DNA from: Flavobacteriales bacterium UBA2306
GTDB taxonomy: Bacteria; Bacteroidota; Bacteroidia; Flavobacteriales; Weeksellaceae
DNA length: 64,000 nt
Reading direction: 5' to 3'
Assembly: GCA_002345565.1 (NCBI GenBank)
Contig: DDVS01000002.1
Location: 688,798 to 752,797, forward strand
In this document: positions 16,356 through 25,150 of the stretch, piece by piece
Layout of the letters: each line of letters opens with the position of its first letter
Numbering within the stretch: position 1 is the first letter of the stretch
Made by a program: the position numbers and the translations under genes
Notes under the pieces: generated by a model
What the model saw: the letters and a program-made list of their open reading frames with translations, nothing else
Databases searched by the model: none
What the model was told of the DNA's origin: nothing

Positions 16356-17978
16356 TCACTTATCATTTATAAAAATGGCTTCGTAGTTCAACTGGATAGA
16401 ATAACGGATTTCGGCTCCGTCGGTTGGGGGTTCGAATCCCTCCGAGGTCACTTGACGGGAAAAATCACTTTTAGGAGTGATTTTTCCTTTTTTTTTACTT
16501 CGTAATTGATTGTTAATTAATAAGATAGAAGAAAGAGCGGTATTGATCTGGGGTGTTCGAAAAGTTGTTTCGTCAAATTCGAGCTTTTCAGCAAAAACCG
16601 AACACACTATTATTCTTTTAGTATCTAAATCTCCTGTAGCATAGAGTTGAGAGAGATTTGGCAATATTTTTAATACCTGATCGAGTTTTGTTTTAATATC
16701 CATACTTTTACCAGTCAGCTTTTGACCCTGCAGATCCATTTCCAATGCATCAATTTTCTTTTTACTTTCATTTTTAATCAACTGATAATCTTCAAAATCC
16801 AATTTGTCCTCTAAATATTTTTCTCTGGCACTATTTAGACGATTATTCAAGTTTATAATTTTTGAAGAAATTTCTTTTCTCTTCACGTCGATACCTTCAT
16901 GAATATTTTTAAAATTGATCAAAAGTATTTCTTTAAGAAGTTGAACAAACGCGGTATTACACTCATATTTTTTTAACTCTCTTGTAAATGCATTATTAAC
17001 GATATGTGAGCTATATCTGTACCCGCATTTGGAATTGCAGTGATAATAATAATAAATATTCTTTTTACCTTTAGATCCGCTACCGGTAATGTGACCTCCG
17101 CATCTTGGACATCTTAAAAAACCTCTTAGAGGAAATTGGTCATGTGCAATTATTTTTCCTTTTGGCCTTTCTTCCCAAGTTTTGCGACTTAGTACCTTTT
17201 GTACTTTATTAAATAATGCCTCTGAAATCAAACTTTCATGAGTAGCTTCTACGAGACAGGCTTCTTCATCTTTGTAAGCTTTAATAAATATTTTACCACA
17301 GTACATAGGATTTTTAATTGCCCTGTAGAATGATGTACTGCTAATGTTTGCACCTTCCATAGCATTCATCTTTAGCCTTATTTGATTGATGGAGTAAGTG
17401 CCCTTAGCGATCTCATTAAATGCCCAAAGCATATTCGAAGCTTCCGGCTCTTTTAGACCAACATATTTTCTTCCATCTTCCGTACACTTATTAACATATC
17501 CGTACGAAGCTGTTCCCATAAGTCTTCCTTCCTTCTGAGCTCTTCTCATCCCATAAAAAGTATTTAAGGCTCTGCGGTCATTTTCAACTTCCGGAGCTGC
17601 CAAATAGATGGCAAGCATCATCTTATTTTCCGGAATAGACATATCTAAAGGTTGCTCGATCGCTTGGGGTGAGATGTTGTTACCAAGTAGTAATTTAATC
17701 ATTTGATAAGCATCGCCAGCATTTCTGCTAAAGCGATCCCACTTAGTGAACAAAACTAAATTTGATTTTAGACTTCTTTTTTTAATGTGATTGATATATT
17801 TTGTCCACTCCGGTCTATTAAAATTTTTAGCAGAGTGGTCTTCAAATATCACCTGACCGATCGTAATCTGGTTTTGATTGCAATATCGTTCTAATCTTTC
17901 ATGCTGATCTCTCTGGGAATAACCTTTATCAGCTTGTTCATCTGTAGAAACTCTAATATATAAATCTGCTATCAGCAT
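16356..17978 (-). CDS. large serine recombinase (site-specific integrase)
   Basis: 540 residues. The N-terminal resolvase domain (1-150) has the catalytic Ser11 in Y-I-R-V-S-T-D-E-Q and a W-D-R-F-S-R-N motif (80-86). A recombinase domain follows (about 155-265), then a zinc ribbon with Cys290, Cys293, Cys314 and Cys318, and a coiled coil (about 350-410). It is the presumed integrase of the element. About residues 510-534 are encoded by the antisense of tRNA-Arg, so the true C-terminus is a by-product of the integration junction. Serine integrases seldom use tRNA targets, which makes this pairing notable. The small gene at 18029 lies 50 bases upstream in the same direction. Confidence 0.93.
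   Translation of the reverse strand: MLIADLYIRVSTDEQADKGYSQRDQHERLERYCNQNQITIGQVIFEDHSAKNFNRPEWTKYINHIKKRSLKSNLVLFTKWDRFSRNAGDAYQMIKLLLGNNISPQAIEQPLDMSIPENKMMLAIYLAAPEVENDRRALNTFYGMRRAQKEGRLMGTASYGYVNKCTEDGRKYVGLKEPEASNMLWAFNEIAKGTYSINQIRLKMNAMEGANISSTSFYRAIKNPMYCGKIFIKAYKDEEACLVEATHESLISEALFNKVQKVLSRKTWEERPKGKIIAHDQFPLRGFLRCPRCGGHITGSGSKGKKNIYYYYHCNSKCGYRYSSHIVNNAFTRELKKYECNTAFVQLLKEILLINFKNIHEGIDVKRKEISSKIINLNNRLNSAREKYLEDKLDFEDYQLIKNESKKKIDALEMDLQGQKLTGKSMDIKTKLDQVLKILPNLSQLYATGDLDTKRIIVCSVFAEKLEFDETTFRTPQINTALSSILLINNQLRSKKKGKITPKSDFSRQVTSEGFEPPTDGAEIRYSIQLNYEAIFINDK
16377..16450 (+). tRNA. tRNA-Arg (anticodon UCG)
   Basis: The cloverleaf can be drawn. The acceptor is GGCTTCG/CGAGGTC with two G-U pairs, the D arm GTTC/GAAT, the anticodon stem ACGGA/TCCGT with loop TTTCGGC (anticodon TCG, reading CGA), the T arm GGGGG/CCCTC with loop TTCGAAT, and the discriminator A. 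CCA is not encoded. The recombinase gene overlaps it completely in antisense, which marks it as the likely integration target. Confidence 0.93.
16458..16496 (+). terminator. terminator after tRNA-Arg
   Basis: GGAAAAATCAC / GTGATTTTTCC, an 11-bp stem, followed by a run of T. It ends the tRNA transcript and at the same time encodes part of the recombinase tail on the other strand. Confidence 0.8.
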
Positions 17979-18028
17979 AGTAGTAAGTTTGGTGTTAACA
18001 TTATGGCTATCAGGCTAATGTAGTAAAA

Positions 18029-18247
18029 TTATTTTAAAATATAATTTTTAATAATTTGATTTGCCAACCGATGAGCAAAATCCATTATACTTCTGACTTC
18101 ATCATCTGTTGGATTTAACCCAGACTCCATCAGAATTTTTTTTGATCTTTCTAAAGATACTTTTTTCAAGGTGTTTTGCGTAAAATCTATAATTGTATCC
18201 TCCGATCTTTTTTTCTGAATGTTTTTTTGTGAAGAAACCTTTTTCAT
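18029..18247 (-). CDS. small basic helical protein upstream of the recombinase
   Basis: 72 residues from the M-K-K-V start (an ATG two codons earlier is possible). The N-terminal half is lysine-rich; the C-terminal half has an L-N-P-T-D-D-E-V-R-S-I-M-D-F-A-H helix pair. No family is firmly recognised. Position suggests an accessory factor of the recombinase, perhaps directionality or regulation. It is inference only. Confidence 0.55.
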   Translation of the reverse strand: MKKVSSQKNIQKKRSEDTIIDFTQNTLKKVSLERSKKILMESGLNPTDDEVRSIMDFAHRLANQIIKNYILK

Positions 18248-18253
18248 AAGCAC

Positions 18254-18653
18254 TCATCATATTTAATTTATTATATGAGATGATCTCAAACCACAGATCA
18301 AATTATAGTGCTACGTTATACAATATCGAAATATGCCAATTCTAAGTGTTCTTTGTCTTAGAATGTCTTTTTGATATAGATAAATTGCTTAATTTCAGTT
18401 TATAATTAAGAGCGTTATTCTATTAGGACAGGATGATTTTAAGTTAGAATTATCAACTATGAACCAGATCCAAAGAAAATCAAATATATCTATATATCAA
18501 AATAATAAGGTCTTATAGGATTTATGATTTAATGTGAATAGTAGATGCTTAGTCGGTCTAATCAGAATTGTGCTAAAGTTTTCAATGATCTACAGTGCTT
18601 TTAAACTAATTTATTTTATAATTGCTTATAAGAAAATTTAATCTCTACATTTT
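18254..18653. other. 400-base AT-rich intergenic region
   Basis: Divergent promoter region between the recombinase pair and the membrane-protein gene. An imperfect inverted repeat (CTCATCATAT with ATATGAGATGA, about 18252-18284) sits right before the small minus-strand gene and could be an operator. No gene is seen. Confidence 0.45.
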
Positions 18654-20171
18654 ATGAAGAAAAATTATAAAATAAAGTTGTCAGCACCAATTCCTTTTAT
18701 TTTGTTAAGCATTTCACTTATGTATTTTGCCAACCTAGAGGATCTTGCAGTATATAACATAGCCTTTATAAGTACAGGAATAGGTATTGCAACTTTTTCA
18801 ATCAGTTTTTCCTTCTTGCAATATCAATTCTCACCCTACAAAGCACTTTTACAATATGTTTCAAACCGTCATCTGATCTATTGTTATGCAGTCGTATTTA
18901 TTGCAATAATTCCACTGATCAATTTGATCATCAATAAAACTTATGTACCAGCAGCAGGTATATTTTGCATACCCTTGCTAATCTACGGAGCTATTCTCCT
19001 TCCAATTATCTCAATTGAAGAATGTAATCCACGTCTTCTAATGGAAAAGAATTTAGGTATGAATAATATTTCCCGTTATTTGAATGAATTTAAATCTGTA
19101 GATAAAGCAGCAAAAGAGAAAAGTGAAAAACTGGAATTTGAATGACCAAATGAAACGCCTCTACATAGTGTAACATCAAAATACAACACCAATGTTATTG
19201 CTAACGATCCATTTGCATTACTTTGTAACGTTATTGAACTTGCGTTAAAGAATGGTGATAAAATAACCTATGAGCGGGCTATCAACAATTATTTTTTATT
19301 AACTGACCTTTGTGTCGATCACGAAATTGTAGATTACAAAAGTGGGAGCAGATTTGCAATCAATAAACTGGTGACAGATACATTTGAAATAATTTTAACA
19401 CAGGTTGTTACGGCAAAAAACATTCCTCTACTTTCAATCATAATCTATAAAACTGGAGATTTTGTAAAAGAGAAAGTTTTAAGACAACTGCAAGCCACAG
19501 CACCCTATGATGACCTCATAGACATCCTGGTTAAATATGCTAAAAGTGCTTTGGATAATAATCAAGAATTTGTTATATATATAAGTTCTCTATGCCGTGA
19601 ACTATCGCAAAAGGGAATTCATGATCCTGAAACAGGTGAAAGAAAAATGTTCTTTAGTCGTCATTTGGCATCCTTTGCTAAATATATTACTATCATTGGG
19701 CAAGAAGCAGTTTCGAAGAAAAATTCAGATGTGTTGTTCAGGTGCCTTGAAGATCTCGGTTTTCTAGGTTGTACAGCTGTTAAAAAAAATCATTTCAATG
19801 TCATAATTGAATGTTTACAGGGGCTTGTCCAGCTCGGTAGAGAAGCACGTGCTGCAGATGTAAAATGCTTTTGGAGGCATTGCTCTCTTGAAATGACAGA
19901 TCACGCTGACCAGAGAATAGAATGGATGGTGACTTGGCTTCCACAAGTTCCCGAAGAAGATCGCAACATTCTTGCCGAATCTTTTGGTACAGCCTATTCC
20001 AGACTGTACGGGAAAAAGCTTACTGTTTCCATTGAAGAAATAGAAGGCGAGCTAGGAGTTAAATTTACAAAAAGTGAAGAAAAGCATATAGAAAGCTACG
20101 CCGATGGCAAGTATCGTAAAACTATAGATTATTCTGATTTTAAAGAAATAAAGGAATTTAAACTTTATTAG
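18654..20171 (+). pseudogene. membrane-anchored protein of unknown function, interrupted by an in-frame TGA
   Basis: One continuous frame of 505 codons broken only by TGA at 19143-19145 (codon 164). Part 1 (163 residues) has about four membrane helices (14-30, 36-56, 76-95, 104-122) and a short cytosolic stretch. The frame continues without another stop through 19146-20171, giving a soluble helical domain of about 340 residues (for example C-N-V-I-E-L-A-L-K-N-G-D). ATG 19371 could restart the C-terminal domain. CGA to TGA is the simplest lesion. No family is recognised. It sits between the integrase module and the truncated relaxase. Confidence 0.75.
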
Positions 20172-20269
20172 GATAATTATCTTCGTAGTGCAGATTGTAA
20201 AGTTTGAAAAAGTCATAAAGCTGCTGTAAGCAAGTGTATTGTAAAAGACTGAGTAAATTTTTATGAAAT

Positions 20270-20923
20270 ACAATCACTGACCGATCCATGTGGGACCACT
20301 ATAAAACCCTTCAATATATTCCGCTAAATGAAAAAGGCGAAAGAGCCGGGCATCCGTTCAAGGCTTCGCTGTTCGGAAAGAGCGCAGGGCTTCCGGCTTT
20401 GGAATTGCATTTTGCGAAATGCAAAACAGCTTTGAAAGACAGCCCAACCAAACAGACCCTAAAATCTGCCGTTACTATTGCCTTGAAAAATACGAGCGAC
20501 GAACAGGCATTTAAAAAGCAATCGATGGAACAGGGTATTAACGTAGTGGTGCGCCGGAATGATGCAGGGCGTATTTATGGCATCACATTTATAGACCATA
20601 ATTCCAAAGCGGTTTGGAACGGTTCACGTTTGGCAACAGAACTTTCTGCCAACACCTTTAATGATTATTGGAACAATAACATCAAACCGAATATTAAAGA
20701 ACCTGCCGTTTTACAACCCAAATTATCCACATCAAATGATGCGGATCTTCCTGCGGAAGAACCACACCATTTGTTCGACTTCTTACATACTGAAAAACAC
20801 GAAGACGGTTTGATTGAAGCACTGGGAGGTTTATTGCCCGAAGCCCAGGGCGAAGATTACGAAGAACAGGACTTTGCCAATAAAATGAAGAAGAAAAGAA
20901 AACGCCAAAGAGGTCAGAAGTAA
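20270..20923 (+). pseudogene. relaxase (MobB-type), C-terminal remnant
   Basis: From ATG 20288 there are 211 codons matching the C-terminal half of Bacteroidota conjugative relaxases: T-D-R-S-M-W-D-H-Y-K-T-L-Q, D-A-G-R-I-Y-G-I-T-F-I-D-H, then an acidic segment and a K-K-R-K-R-Q-R tail. The N-terminal nuclease domain with its catalytic Tyr and histidine triad is absent; upstream the frame meets TGA at 20264 after only a few homologous codons. The join near 20265 marks a deletion or insertion boundary. Without the nuclease the element cannot nick its own oriT unless another relaxase is supplied. Confidence 0.78.
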
Positions 20924-21024
20924 TATTCAGCCAAACACTGCCACAGAACGCCACTGGCTGCCACATTCTTAGAGCCACTCCATAGAGCCTTTAAATTCAC
21001 GCCCGAACATTAAAACTTTAGATA

Positions 21025-23025
21025 ATGCAGGGAGAAGACGATTTAAGAGGGCTTTCCAAGATAATGGCTTTTATGCAGGCAGTCAGTATTCTTTTGGTGC
21101 TGATGCACCTTTATTGGTTCTGCTACGGTTTCTTTTTAGAACGTGGTTGGACGTTGGAAGTAATCAACAAGATATTAGGCAATTTCGACCGAACGGCGGG
21201 TTTGTTTTCACACACTCTTTACACCAAAGTATTCGCTTTGGTCTTACTGGCTTTAAGCTGTTTAGGGACAAAGGGCGTAAAGAACGAAAAGATAACCTGG
21301 ACTAAAATTTACGTGGCGTTGGGCGTTGGCTTTGTGCTGTTCTTCCTGAACACACCTTTGTTAAAGCTATCTCCGGCAACAGGCACATTCCTGTATATGC
21401 TTACTATCTCATTAGGTTATATCGCCTTGCTGATGGCGGGCGTATGGATGAGCCGCCTGCTTCGTACCAACCTGATGGACGACGTATTTAATAATGAGAA
21501 TGAGAGCTTTCAGCAGGAAACCAAACTGATGGAAAACGAGTATTCCGTTAACCTGCCCACCAAATTTTACTACAAAGGCAAATGGAACAACGGTTGGATA
21601 AACATTGTAAATCCATTCAGGGCATCAATAGTGTTGGGTACTCCCGGTTCCGGTAAATCTTATGCCATCGTAAACAACTACATCAAGCAGCAGATTGAAA
21701 AAGGCTTTAGTATGTATATCTACGATTTCAAGTTTGACGACCTTTCTACTATTGCCTATAATCACTTACTGAAGCATCGGGATAAATACAAAGTTCAGCC
21801 GAAATTTTACGTGATAAATTTCGACGACCCACGCAAGAGCCACCGTTGCAACCCACTCAATCCCGATTTTATGACGGACATTTCTGATGCTTACGAAGCG
21901 GCATATACTATAATGCTAAACCTTAACAGGTCGTGGATACAGAAGCAAGGGGATTTTTTCGTGGAAAGCCCAATTATTCTTTTGGCTGCGATTATTTGGT
22001 ATCTGAAAATCTACGAAGATGGTAAGTATTGTACGTTCCCTCACGCCATTGAATTACTGAATAAAAAGTATTCGGATGTATTCACGATTTTAACTTCATA
22101 CCCGGATTTGGAAAATTATTTGTCGCCCTTTATGGATGCGTGGCAAGGTGGAGCGCAAGACCAGTTACAAGGACAAATCGCATCGGCAAAAATTCCGCTA
22201 TCAAGGATGATTAGCCCACAACTTTACTGGGTAATGACGGGCGATGATTTTACGCTTGACATCAACAACCCGAAAGAACCTAAAATTTTGTGCGTGGGTA
22301 ACAATCCCGACCGTCAAAATATTTATTCCGCAGCTTTGGGTTTATACAATTCGAGGATTGTAAAGCTGATAAACAAAAAGGGACAGCTCAAGAGTTCCGT
22401 TATCATAGATGAGTTGCCCACAATTTATTTCAGGGGACTGGACAATCTTATCGCAACGGCGAGAAGTAATAAGGTAGCGGTATGTTTGGGCTTTCAGGAT
22501 TTTTCGCAATTAACAAGGGATTACGGCGACAAGGAAAGCAAGGTAATACAGAATACTGTCGGTAATATATTCAGTGGTCAGGTGGTTGGCGAAACAGCAA
22601 AAAGCCTTTCGGAACGTTTCGGTAAAGTATTACAGAAACGCCAAAGTATGACCATTAACCGCAATGATAAATCTACCTCTATTTCGACACAGTTAGACAG
22701 CCTTATTCCGGCTTCCAAAATCTCAACACTTACACAAGGTTTGTTTGTTGGTTCTGTATCAGATAACTTTGATGAACGTATCGAGCAGAAGATATTTCAC
22801 GCCGAAATTGTAGTGGACAATGAAAAGGTAGCGGCAGAAAGCAAAGCCTATAAGCAAATACCGCAAATCTTATCTTTTGTAAATGAGCAGGGCGAGGATA
22901 AGATGAAGCAGGAAATAGAAAACAATTACAAGCAGATAAAATCAGACATTCTGAATATTGTTGTTAGTGAAATGGAGCGCATCAAGAATGACCCGAACTT
23001 GCAGCATTTGGTACAGCAAGAATAA
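21025..23025 (+). CDS. mobC: type IV coupling protein (MobC / TraG-VirD4 family)
   Basis: 666 residues. Four N-terminal membrane helices (about 14-38, 66-82, 95-112, 121-142) are followed by a cytosolic ATPase: Walker A G-T-P-G-S-G-K-S at 205-212 and Walker B-like V-I-I-D-E-L around Asp462-Glu463. It connects the relaxosome to the type IV secretion channel during conjugation. It follows the relaxase remnant by 100 bases, the normal mobB-mobC order. Complete, unlike its partner. Confidence 0.92.
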   Translation: MQGEDDLRGLSKIMAFMQAVSILLVLMHLYWFCYGFFLERGWTLEVINKILGNFDRTAGLFSHTLYTKVFALVLLALSCLGTKGVKNEKITWTKIYVALGVGFVLFFLNTPLLKLSPATGTFLYMLTISLGYIALLMAGVWMSRLLRTNLMDDVFNNENESFQQETKLMENEYSVNLPTKFYYKGKWNNGWINIVNPFRASIVLGTPGSGKSYAIVNNYIKQQIEKGFSMYIYDFKFDDLSTIAYNHLLKHRDKYKVQPKFYVINFDDPRKSHRCNPLNPDFMTDISDAYEAAYTIMLNLNRSWIQKQGDFFVESPIILLAAIIWYLKIYEDGKYCTFPHAIELLNKKYSDVFTILTSYPDLENYLSPFMDAWQGGAQDQLQGQIASAKIPLSRMISPQLYWVMTGDDFTLDINNPKEPKILCVGNNPDRQNIYSAALGLYNSRIVKLINKKGQLKSSVIIDELPTIYFRGLDNLIATARSNKVAVCLGFQDFSQLTRDYGDKESKVIQNTVGNIFSGQVVGETAKSLSERFGKVLQKRQSMTINRNDKSTSISTQLDSLIPASKISTLTQGLFVGSVSDNFDERIEQKIFHAEIVVDNEKVAAESKAYKQIPQILSFVNEQGEDKMKQEIENNYKQIKSDILNIVVSEMERIKNDPNLQHLVQQE

Positions 23026-23058
23026 TTTTTTCAAATTTCTTGTCTATTAAAAATAAAC

Positions 23059-23074
23059 ATCGTAATATTGCGAT
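23059..23074. promoter_or_regulatory. ArsR operator, palindrome 1
   Basis: ATCGTAATATTGCGAT is palindromic except for one pair. It lies just before the chosen arsR start at 23091. A related sequence is at 23438-23459. Confidence 0.6.
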
Positions 23075-23090
23075 ATATAATTACGTACGA

Positions 23091-23420
23091 ATGGGTGTTA
23101 CAAAGACTGAAATATTTACGGAACAGCAAAACAACTTAGCAACCTCTTTAAAGGCATTGGCTCATCCTGCCCGTATAGCTATCCTGCAATACATCATCAA
23201 ACAGAATGCTTGCATTTGTAATGACTTAGTTGAGGAATTAGGATTGGCACAGGCTACGATTTCACAACATTTAAAAGAACTGAAAAGCATTGGCATCATC
23301 AAAGGAAGTATCGAGGGAACCAGTGTATGCTACTGTATTGAAGAAAATGTTTGGGAAAAGCTAAAAAATGAACTCAATATGTTCTTTGTAGATAATGTAG
23401 GGGTTGATAAATGTTGTTAA
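23091..23420 (+). CDS. arsR: ArsR-family arsenite-responsive repressor
   Basis: 109 residues from ATG 23091. The open frame starts at 23040, but the operator palindrome lies in that stretch, so the later start is chosen. Winged-helix fold with the As(III)-binding C-I-C pair (Cys41 and Cys43) at the start of the metal-binding helix in N-A-C-I-C-N-D-L, recognition helix A-T-I-S-Q-H-L-K-E-L, and a C-terminal Cys pair. It should release DNA when arsenite binds, inducing the cassette to ACR3. Confidence 0.92.
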   Translation: MGVTKTEIFTEQQNNLATSLKALAHPARIAILQYIIKQNACICNDLVEELGLAQATISQHLKELKSIGIIKGSIEGTSVCYCIEENVWEKLKNELNMFFVDNVGVDKCC

Positions 23421-23437
23421 GCATTTTTTTAAACACA

Positions 23438-23459
23438 TATATCGTAATAAAGCAATATA
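23438..23459. promoter_or_regulatory. ArsR operator-like site 2
   Basis: ATATCGTAATAAAGCAATAT has one half matching the arsR palindrome and a weaker second half, in the 57-base gap before the DUF6428 gene. It may let ArsR control the downstream genes directly. Confidence 0.45.
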
Positions 23460-23477
23460 ACAATTAAATAAAAAACA

Positions 23478-23945
23478 ATGAAACTATCAAACATCAAGGA
23501 AATCTTACCAACATTAGATAATGTTGAATTTCAATTAGAGAACGGAACATTTGTACCAGAACATTTTCACGTTACAGAGGTAGGCGTTATTACAAAACAC
23601 TTCATTGATTGCGGCGGAGCCATCAGAAATGAAAAAGTTGTCAATTTCCAATTGTGGAATGCTAATGATTTTGAACATAGGCTAAAACCAACCAAACTAT
23701 TAAACATCATTAAACTATCTGAAGAAAAATTAGGTATTGAAGATGCCGAGATAGAAGTAGAATATCAAAGCGAAACGATTGGTAAGTATGATTTAGATTT
23801 TAACGGAAATCATTTTGTTCTAAAGAACAAACAAACCGCTTGCCTGGCAAGTGATGCCTGCGGCATTCCTGCGGAAAAACAAAAAGTAAACTTGGCAGAA
23901 TTAAAAGATAATGCTTGCTGTACTCCTAATTCGGGATGTTGTTAA
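23478..23945 (+). CDS. DUF6428 family protein (arsenic cassette)
   Basis: 155 residues. Residues 1-110 are a mixed alpha/beta domain with F-x-P-E-H-F-H-V-T-E-V-G and F-I-D-C-G-G, typical of the DUF6428 proteins found next to arsR in Bacteroidota. The tail is cysteine-rich: A-C-L-A-S-D-A-C-G near 120 and a C-terminal C-C-T-P-N-S-G-C-C. This suggests thiol coordination of arsenite, as a carrier or sensor; inference. Second gene of the ars operon. Confidence 0.82.
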   Translation: MKLSNIKEILPTLDNVEFQLENGTFVPEHFHVTEVGVITKHFIDCGGAIRNEKVVNFQLWNANDFEHRLKPTKLLNIIKLSEEKLGIEDAEIEVEYQSETIGKYDLDFNGNHFVLKNKQTACLASDACGIPAEKQKVNLAELKDNACCTPNSGCC

Positions 23946-23974
23946 ACTAAACTATCATATAAAAATCAATAAAA

Positions 23975-24748
23975 ATGAAAATTGCATTATTCAGTGACAT
24001 TCACGCCAATCTACCTGCCTTAGAAGCATTTTTTGGAGATGTAGAAAAAAGAAACCCAGACAGTATTTATTGCTTAGGCGATTTGGTAGGCTATAACATT
24101 TGGGCAAACGAAGTAGTAAATGAAATCCGTAAAAGGAAAATACCAACCATTGCAGGAAATTATGATTTTGGCATTGGGCGTATGAGTAACGATTGCGGAT
24201 GTGCGTACAAAACCGAACCCGAAAAGGACAACGGCAGCATATCTATTTCATTTACCAACTCTATTATGAAAGACGAAGAAAGAGCCTATTTGCGTACACT
24301 TCCGGCACACATCAAAGTAGAATTTCAGTTGAACGAGGACAAACTCAATTTATTATTAGTACACGGAAGTCCAAGAAAAATAAACGAATACTTATTTGAG
24401 GATAGGGAAGAAAAAAGTATGCTTAGGATAATGGAACAAGCTGATGCAGACATTATGTGTTTCGGGCATACACACAAGCCATACCACCGTATTTTAAATT
24501 CTGGTATTGACGGACAAAATCATTTCAGACACGCCATAAATATAGGTTCGGTAGGTAAACCGAAAGACAGCGATGTAAGAGGTGGTTATGTAATGCTTAC
24601 AATCAATGAAGATAGTTCAGTATTGGATAAAGACAGTATCAGTGTAGAATTTATACGCTTTGATTATGATATTGAAAGGGCAGCAAAAGCAGTAGAGGAA
24701 AGCATTTTACCAAATGAATATGCAGAAAATTTAAGGAGAGGTTACTAA
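23975..24748 (+). CDS. YfcE-like metallophosphoesterase in arsenic cassette
   Basis: 257 residues. All calcineurin-fold motifs are present: F-S-D-I-H (residues 6-10), G-D-L-V-G-Y, G-N-Y-D, L-V-H-G-S-P and F-G-H-T-H. A short insert with S-N-D-C-G-C-A-Y near residue 75 places cysteines close to the active site. It should bind two metal ions and hydrolyse a phosphoester; the substrate is unknown. Its place between DUF6428 and the GcvH-like gene points to a role in arsenic stress. Gaps to neighbours are 29 and 17 bases. Confidence 0.85.
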   Translation: MKIALFSDIHANLPALEAFFGDVEKRNPDSIYCLGDLVGYNIWANEVVNEIRKRKIPTIAGNYDFGIGRMSNDCGCAYKTEPEKDNGSISISFTNSIMKDEERAYLRTLPAHIKVEFQLNEDKLNLLLVHGSPRKINEYLFEDREEKSMLRIMEQADADIMCFGHTHKPYHRILNSGIDGQNHFRHAINIGSVGKPKDSDVRGGYVMLTINEDSSVLDKDSISVEFIRFDYDIERAAKAVEESILPNEYAENLRRGY

Positions 24749-24765
24749 TCTAAAAACTTATAAAA

Positions 24766-25143
24766 ATGGAATTTCCAAACGATTTAAAGTATTCAAAAGA
24801 ACATACGTGGATAAGCGTACAGGACAACACAGGTACAATAGGCATCACAGCATTTGCACAAAGTGAATTGGGCGAAATTGTATATGCAGACTTACCGAAT
24901 GTTGGATATAATTTTCAGCAGGATGAAGTATTCGGCTCTGTTGAAGCGGTTAAAACGGTTAGCGATTTATTTATGCCTGTATCGGGTAAAATCATTGAAA
25001 CGAACGACCTACTATTGAAAGCACCTACACTTATCAATGACAAGCCTTATAAAGATGGTTGGCTGATAAAAATTGAAATCAAAGACATTACAGAATTAGA
25101 AAATTTATTGACATCAAACCAATATAAAGAACTTACAAATTAG
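24766..25143 (+). CDS. glycine-cleavage H-like lipoyl carrier protein, arsenic cassette
   Basis: 125 residues, the full length of GcvH. The lipoylation site is intact: Lys63 in G-S-V-E-A-V-K-T-V-S-D. H-T-W-I, G-I-T-A-F-A-Q and G-W-L-I-K-I are as in housekeeping GcvH. GcvH normally shuttles aminomethyl groups in glycine cleavage. Here there is no gcvT or gcvP; the neighbours are arsR, DUF6428, a phosphoesterase and ACR3. As(III) binds the dithiol of lipoamide, so a dedicated carrier may act as arsenite trap, sensor or spare target. It ends 7 bases before acr3. Confidence 0.88.
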   Translation: MEFPNDLKYSKEHTWISVQDNTGTIGITAFAQSELGEIVYADLPNVGYNFQQDEVFGSVEAVKTVSDLFMPVSGKIIETNDLLLKAPTLINDKPYKDGWLIKIEIKDITELENLLTSNQYKELTN

Positions 25144-25150
25144 CCAAGCT

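Noticed and set aside
22981..23090. Earlier arsR start at 23040
   Set aside because: The operator-like palindrome 23059-23074 falls inside that extension, and the extra 17 residues look unlike ArsR proteins.
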